From contig QEOQ01000508.1 in the NCBI GenBank assembly GCA_010279815.1, positions 5,628,564 through 5,692,563 of the forward strand: a DNA stretch of 64,000 bases, read 5' to 3'. Of the stretch, positions 59,101-64,000 are shown piece after piece. A program made the position numbers and the translations under genes. Source of the DNA: Brachionus plicatilis. Taxonomy: Eukaryota > Rotifera > Eurotatoria > Ploima > Brachionidae. The notes below the pieces were generated by a model. That model made no database searches. It had not been told where the DNA came from and saw only the letters and a program-made list of their open reading frames with translations. Position 1 is the stretch's first letter; each line of letters begins with the position of its first letter.

Positions 59101-61019
59101 AATTTGTCATTGACTACATTGTCCAAAATGGACATAAATTGGTTCTTATTGGGATTTTCAATGTAGCAAAGGGCCAAATTTAGAGCGCTGTAGATCCATA
59201 AATCTTTATCATTTGTTGACTTTAAACTTATATTAAAGTGATTTGCTGCCGATTCCTTGTTATTTACAGATAATGAGTACAAGCCAAGCAAACAGTGCAG
59301 TTGGGAAGAAAAATATTTTAGCATCTTATGATCATTGTCACAGAGTGTAAATGCTTCATGAATACATTTCAATGCTATGATCTTGGAGCCTGTTGTCAAT
59401 TTGCATCGTATTTGCGATTCTAAAACCAAAAAATGCAAAATTTTTGTCACATTTACCGAATTGGCATAAACAGAACTAAAATTTGAGGTATTGTTAAGAC
59501 TAGTTTCTCTAGATTTAAGTATTTGAACATTGCTTAAACACTTTTCGACAAGTTTGTCTGCTTTCTCAAAGCATCCTGTTTGCATGTAATTTAGAATGGC
59601 TAAAAGAAATGTCAAAATACCAAAGTGATCCTTGTGCAACCAAAGAAAATTTTCGCACGGATCTTTGCTTATCATGAACTCTTTTTCTTGATTGTCATCA
59701 CATAAACGACTAGCTAGATTTTTTATGTATGTTTGAAGACTTTTGAGAGTATTTTTTACGCTTTTAGCTTGACCACATTGGGTAAAATATGCTACTTGAA
59801 GAACCAAAAAAAAAACTTTTAATGTCTCAATTTGATATATGTTTTTAGTGTGAAAATTTTCGATCAATTTTCCGCATGGTTCCATTGTCGTCTGTAATTC
59901 AGTAGGATTCTTTTGAGCTAAATGTATCTAAAAGAAAAAATATGTTTATTCAAAATTTTTCTAATACTTTTATTTACTAGGCCTTTGGTCAAAATTAGCA
60001 TTATATGAGTATATGACGATATTTTATTCTGTGCACAGTACTGAATTCCAATATTTATATAATAAGCTGCTGACTGATAGTCTTTCTCTTTAAAGCACAA
60101 ATCCTTTACAAAAATTTACAAACTTCTTTTTATCAATTTTTTATTAGTAAAATGTACTCCGATCAAAAAAATTAACCGAAGATGCCATACTGGCAAAGCT
60201 TTGGATGACTCAATCATGTTTTTAATCAAGTCTAAATTAAAAATGTTGATCAATTGAGACTGATCTGTTTGCGGATTTTGTCTTAACTTAAAATACTTTA
60301 GTGGAAAAAAAAATATTCAAAAGTTAAATTACCTGATCCTGATATGCTTTTTGCTTTTGTAAAATTTTGTACACAATATATGTAGCTACGTATCTATATT
60401 CATCATTTACATTTAGCTTAAATTGTTAAAAAAATTCAAAAATTTAACAGAATTGAATTTATTTTTATTCTTTTGATTAAATCTAATAGGAATTATTTGC
60501 TTACATTTTGAATCATAATTGTCTTAAAAAATAAAGTTATTTAATTTAATTAAAACAGTCACATTTACACGTAATTACCGCTTTTTCAAGATGCATATTA
60601 ATTATTTGATTCGATTTTGAGGTATATTTAAGGTAGAGTCTACTTAAATTTAAGCGAGCTTTAATCTGTAGCTGAAAATGCAATTGAACTGGTATATCAA
60701 TCGGTTTTATTAGAAGCATTGATTCAAGGCAGTGAATACACAGCCTGTGTTGATTTGATTTTTGAAAAGAATCAGCAAGTCCAAGTAGAGCTAAATATAT
60801 ATTTAAGGTGTTCGATTGATTTTCAATTAATTGATTTGATTTGACTTGGTTTGTTATCTGCACTGGATGAGCTGAATTAGAGCCATAAAATGTATGCTTT
60901 GGTTCCGATTTTGGTGAATGGATATTGTAAGAATTTTGAATAAAATTGGTTTGATTTGGCTGCATGGCTAAATTTTGGTTGTAGCGATTCATTTGATTTG
61001 TATTATATTGATTTGACAT
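56143..61019 (-). CDS. MAU2: MAU2/SCC4 cohesin-loading factor
   Basis: TPR-like superhelical partner of NIPBL/SCC2 that loads cohesin on chromatin. Nine exons: 61019-60579, 60522-60505, 60416-60333, 60286-60158, 60103-59978, 59927-59014, 57058-56856, 56788-56664 and 56616-56143, giving 837 residues with consistent phases. Seen: NIYLALLGLADSFQ near 73-86 (family YLALLGLAE), LCIHCLESMLLIKPID, HLEKA, LPVWHLRLIFLI, THIMLILTKGL, ETLKVFFLVLQVAYFTQCGQ, QAKSVKNTLKSLQ, LLREAIVLANSEDLLNISAN and KQPEHMLIKW (family LPEHNLITW). The human protein is 613 residues. The excess is an N-terminal Asn/Gln-rich segment (about 70 residues) and a C-terminal Gln/Pro/Ser/Tyr-rich tail (about 140 residues). An 18-base exon (60522-60505) and a 1.95 kb intron are inferred from phase and family match. 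Confidence 0.93.
57059..59013. other. Large MAU2 intron
   Basis: 1.95 kb, bounded by CA|GTAAGT (59013 down) and TTTTAAG|AGAG (57059). AT-rich, no embedded gene or recognisable transposon. All other MAU2 introns are under 90 bases. Confidence 0.7.
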
Positions 61020-61929
61020 TTTCGTAGATTATGTTTTATTTTAGAATTTTTTTACTTACTTAAAATCGAATATATTTGAAAAAGCTTTAAAATTATAATA
61101 ATAAAAATTATGCAATTAATAAAGCATTATTTGAACGAAATTTTAGTTGTCTTGATGTAAGTGATTTTTTTTAACAAATGATCAATTTTAAGCACTTAAA
61201 TTTAACTTTAAAAATTAAGACTGAAATTTTTGTTAATTCATGAAATTTGTTTCTAAAGCTAAATATTTATTTGTCTGTAAAAATTCAACTTCGTTCATGT
61301 TTATTCGTGATTTTTTTTTAAATTTTATAAAAAATAATTTTTATTAAATTATCCATTATTCAAACTTAATCACTTATGCTTCAAAATTTTAACGGCGAAG
61401 TAAAATGCCTTTTTATTTTTAACTAAAATGATCGCTTCATTTGAATTTCACGAAATTTTAATGATTTATTTTCTGACCTATGTCGATCAGTTAATCCAAT
61501 CTAAAACTTTTATTATGATCAAAGTATTTTTAAAAAAGTTAGTATAAACGATGATTAAAAGAGTAAGTAGATCCTTTTTTTTAAATTTGTCAAAAAGCTA
61601 AAAATCTTATCAATTTTCATTAGAAAATCTCTTGAAATTTTATTCTTTAAGTTATCAAGAAATGAACGTTAATTTTTTTCTTTATTTTTAATTTTGCTTG
61701 TTTAGATTTCTCAGAATCATCGATTTTTTCTTTTAAATTAAATATTTTCCTATAATTATCTTTATTCCATGATTTTTTATAATTCAAATTAACACGATAA
61801 CACTGGATGAAAAGATACCAAAAATTTCTAAATTAATTTTTAAAATCATTAGTAATACAGTCATGGTCATTCACACCGTAATTTCCTGAACGCTCATGAA
61901 CTACTCCTTTTTAAAAAATAATTAATAAT

Positions 61930-62065
61930 ATTTCATGGTCAAATTAAATTTTTTTTATAATTTTATAATTTTTCACAAGTTTTCGTTTTCTTTCAAAAAT
62001 TTTCGTGATTTTTGAATGGAAAACTATAGAATTATAAAAAAAAAATTAATTTGACCATGAAATAG
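61930..62065. repeat. Short fold-back repeat
   Basis: ATTTCATGGTCAAATTAA at 61931 returns inverted, ending TTAATTTGACCATGAAAT at about 62063. The arms are about 37 bases with few mismatches and the loop is about 60 bases. Confidence 0.75.
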
Positions 62066-62153
62066 GAAAAAAAGCTTAAGAACTGTGTTTCTTAGATTCA
62101 ATAAAAAAATATTCGAGAATATTATTAATTATTTTTAAAAAGAACATATTAAG

Positions 62154-62504
62154 GGTATAGTGAATTTAAAATACAAATTGAACAAAAATTCTTCATTTCT
62201 TGATAAATTAAAATTTAAGTTAATAATAAATATTAGAAAAATACTGAACCTTTTTTGCTTAAATAATTTTTTATGTAAAAAAAGGCAAAAAAATAAAGCA
62301 TCAATAAGATTTAGATATATTATTGATTTGATTTACTTAAAAAATAGAAAATAAAAAATTGAATTTAGGTACAAAAGGGGCAAAAAAATATATTCCATTA
62401 TGTTGCAGTATTTTTTCTTTTATTTTTTATTAACTCTAATTTTAATTTATCAAAAAATGAAGAATTTTTGTTCAATTTTTATTTGAAATTTACAATACCC
62501 ATTT
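62154..62504. mobile_element. MITE-like fold-back
   Basis: Arms of roughly 65 bases (left about 62154-62222, right about 62427-62504) share AATTGAACAAAAATTCTTCA and GATAAATTAAAATT in inverted orientation. The outer ends read GGGTATAGTG (left) and, inverted, GGGTATTGTA (right). The interior of about 200 bases is non-coding. Confidence 0.7.
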
Positions 62505-62739
62505 TAGACCTAAAAACGGAAAAAGTATTGTAATAGCCAACTCTTCTATTGAAAATAAAGCCTTTAGCTATAAAATTCAATAATTCTTGAATGGAAAAAA
62601 GAGAATTCAGTTTGTAGATTTTTTTAAAGAAGGTTTACGAATCTGGTTCGATCTTTTTTAAAAAAGTTAAGAGAAAGCATCATTACTCAACTTGGAAGCC
62701 TAAACAAAAACAATCTATAAGTACTAATGTTTTAGATCA

Positions 62740-62931
62740 GGTTAAGTTCTGACCGTACTCATGATCGTATATCCCGTTCTGATCGTAAAATTTGGCTAAA
62801 GGAATTTTTGATCGGCAAATGGACCGGTCAAAGGTCTGTTCGCTTACACTTGGCCCCCTAAAGAGAGCAATTAACTGGCCATGTGGATAATTAACAATCT
62901 AGCTGATGGCGTGGACGAATCCCAACACTAA
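62740..62931. mobile_element. Possible solo hAT-like end
   Basis: Finishes in TCCCAACACTA, like the right end of the hAT element at 46056, and shares the word ATGGACCGGT with that terminal repeat. Otherwise diverged, with no partner end found. Confidence 0.35.
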
Positions 62932-63638
62932 AAAATATATCTTGTGATGGCTATGACTATAGATAGAATTTTTTTTTAATTATTCAATATTTTACAAGAA
63001 ATCTAAAAAATAAAATACCAAGATTTTTTATTTCAATGAATAGATATTGAGTTTTAAATTTTAATAACTGAGTCTTAAAACCCCAATAGGCATACCACTG
63101 ATTAAACTAACTCGTATTTAAAATTTCCTATTATGAAAAAAAATTAAGGTTAGTTCTGGAATAAATTCTTCAAAGAAAATGTCAATTCTTTTTTTTATTT
63201 TTTTTAAGCCTTTTTAAACTTTAAAGTTTAATTCTTTTTATCTTATTATTTTGGCTTTTGTGCTCAAGTTCAAATGTTTAAAAAACAACTTTGATCAGTA
63301 AAAGCTTCTATAAGAATATTATTTCGCATCGGCATATAAAGAAAAGAAATTTTTGATTTTTTAGAAAAATTGCTCTTCAAAATTATCAATAATAAGAGTT
63401 TTTTTAAATGATTTAAAAATTTTGTTTTATTTAAACAACAAATCAGGCATCGAGTTCAGAGAAGTTAAATAGAAATATAACAGGATCAAATTTTTCAATG
63501 CAAATCCTGTTTTCCTCTTAATGTGTTTTTTCACTTTTTTTAAAATATAGTTTTAACAAATTTTGTCAAAACTTTATGTGTTATTTTATGTGTTGTTTAT
63601 TTTTTTTATGTGTTATTTCTTAGTTTCTTTTTTTTTAT

Positions 63639-63833
63639 GTGTTTCTCAACCTCATCCCTTTCAAAGCAATGCAAGGCTTGATGAATAGTTTATGGTACAG
63701 AAACTGGCGTGATTGCAAAGAACTGCTACAGCCTTATGGCTCATCTCGACTTGTTCGTGTCGCAGTCATTTCTACCAGTCCTACTAAACAAAAAAATCTT
63801 AATTTGCATAAAAACAAACTTGTCCTAAAATAA
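63639..63833 (+). CDS. Possible terminal exon of an unrecognised gene
   Basis: A compact patch (about 63670-63800) with clearly higher GC and balanced codons than its surroundings reads MQGLMNSLWYRNWRDCKELL then QPYGSSRLVRVAVISTSPTK, ending in a stop at 63831-63833. A possible splice acceptor (CCTTTCAAAG) precedes it at about 63657-63666. I recognise no family, and the rest of any gene is not visible upstream. Confidence 0.3.
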   Translation: MFLNLIPFKAMQGLMNSLWYRNWRDCKELLQPYGSSRLVRVAVISTSPTKQKNLNLHKNKLVLK

Positions 63834-64000
63834 CAATCAAATTATTTTAAAAACAAAAAAAAAATTTCTTTAAATTGTATTTAAATTTTATTCAAAAATT
63901 TTTGTAACATTTTTAAAATCGAAATTAAGTTAAAAAAAAAATCGTAAAATTTACATCATATTACGCCAAAAGTGTGTGTGTGTGATCTAACAGAACAAAG

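Larger units (their letters stand above)
61020..63638. other. Intergenic with small fold-back repeats
   Basis: 2.6 kb upstream of MAU2. It contains hairpin repeats at about 61930-62065 and 62154-62504 and a hAT-like end near 62700-62931. The open frame at 62160-62354 lies inside a repeat arm and is not a gene. Confidence 0.6.

Noticed and set aside
62160..62354. 64-codon Lys/Asn/Leu open frame
   Set aside because: Starts in the left arm of a fold-back repeat; composition is that of AT-rich noise.

Overview
This window looks like nuclear DNA from a small-genome invertebrate animal. It is very AT-rich, genes are split by short GT-AG introns (mostly 45-75 bases), and the products are typical animal proteins: NDUFA10, SLC16 transporters, animal haem peroxidases, methionine-R-sulfoxide reductase B, SAE1, a PKA-like kinase, ETF-alpha and MAU2. 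A rotifer of the Brachionus type fits the base composition and compact introns, but that is a guess; only 'metazoan, probably protostome' is well supported. Nothing is bacterial in style: no operons, ribosome binding sites or CRISPR.

Layout. 0.4-1.3 kb: 5' part of NDUFA10 (minus), running off the left edge. 1.3-5.9 kb: AT-rich intergenic DNA with decayed mobile-element coding remnants. 5.9-13.9 kb: a compact cluster with two SLC16 paralogues in inverted orientation (5.9-7.5 plus, 12.5-13.9 minus) enclosing haem peroxidase 1 (plus) and MsrB (minus). 15.8-17.2 kb: complete SAE1 (346 codons plus stop). 17.2-21.3 kb: repeat-rich, with a MULE remnant, a pogo/Tigger-type end, a Foldback-like element with tandem-repeat arms, and a second fold-back. 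21.3-23.0 kb: PKA-like kinase with a repetitive N-terminus. 23.0-25.3 kb: a dead LINE reverse transcriptase and a near-perfect palindrome whose arms derive from SAE1. 25.4-26.4 kb: ETFA. 28.6-29.5 kb: an isolated GC-rich hairpin and an 88-base tandem array. 30.4-32.6 kb: haem peroxidase 2. 33.1-33.5 kb: a 93-base tandem array. 34.7-50.8 kb: two adjacent, or one very long, coiled-coil genes with introns full of transposon debris (MULE, hAT MITE, Tc1/mariner, MITE). 56.1-61.0 kb: MAU2 (minus). 61-64 kb: small fold-back repeats and one possible terminal exon.

The genes are unrelated housekeeping and secreted functions, not a pathway, except that two families (SLC16 and haem peroxidase) are locally duplicated. 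I rebuilt exon structures by eye from GT-AG sites, phase and family conservation; all joined frames given are open with consistent phases.

The most interesting object is the palindrome at 24217-24529. Both arms are diverged copies of SAE1 intron 4/exon 5, and the centre matches a small palindrome that spans the SAE1 splice acceptor. It could be a hairpin-RNA locus against SAE1, or a relic of snap-back duplication. Transcription is not shown by the sequence.
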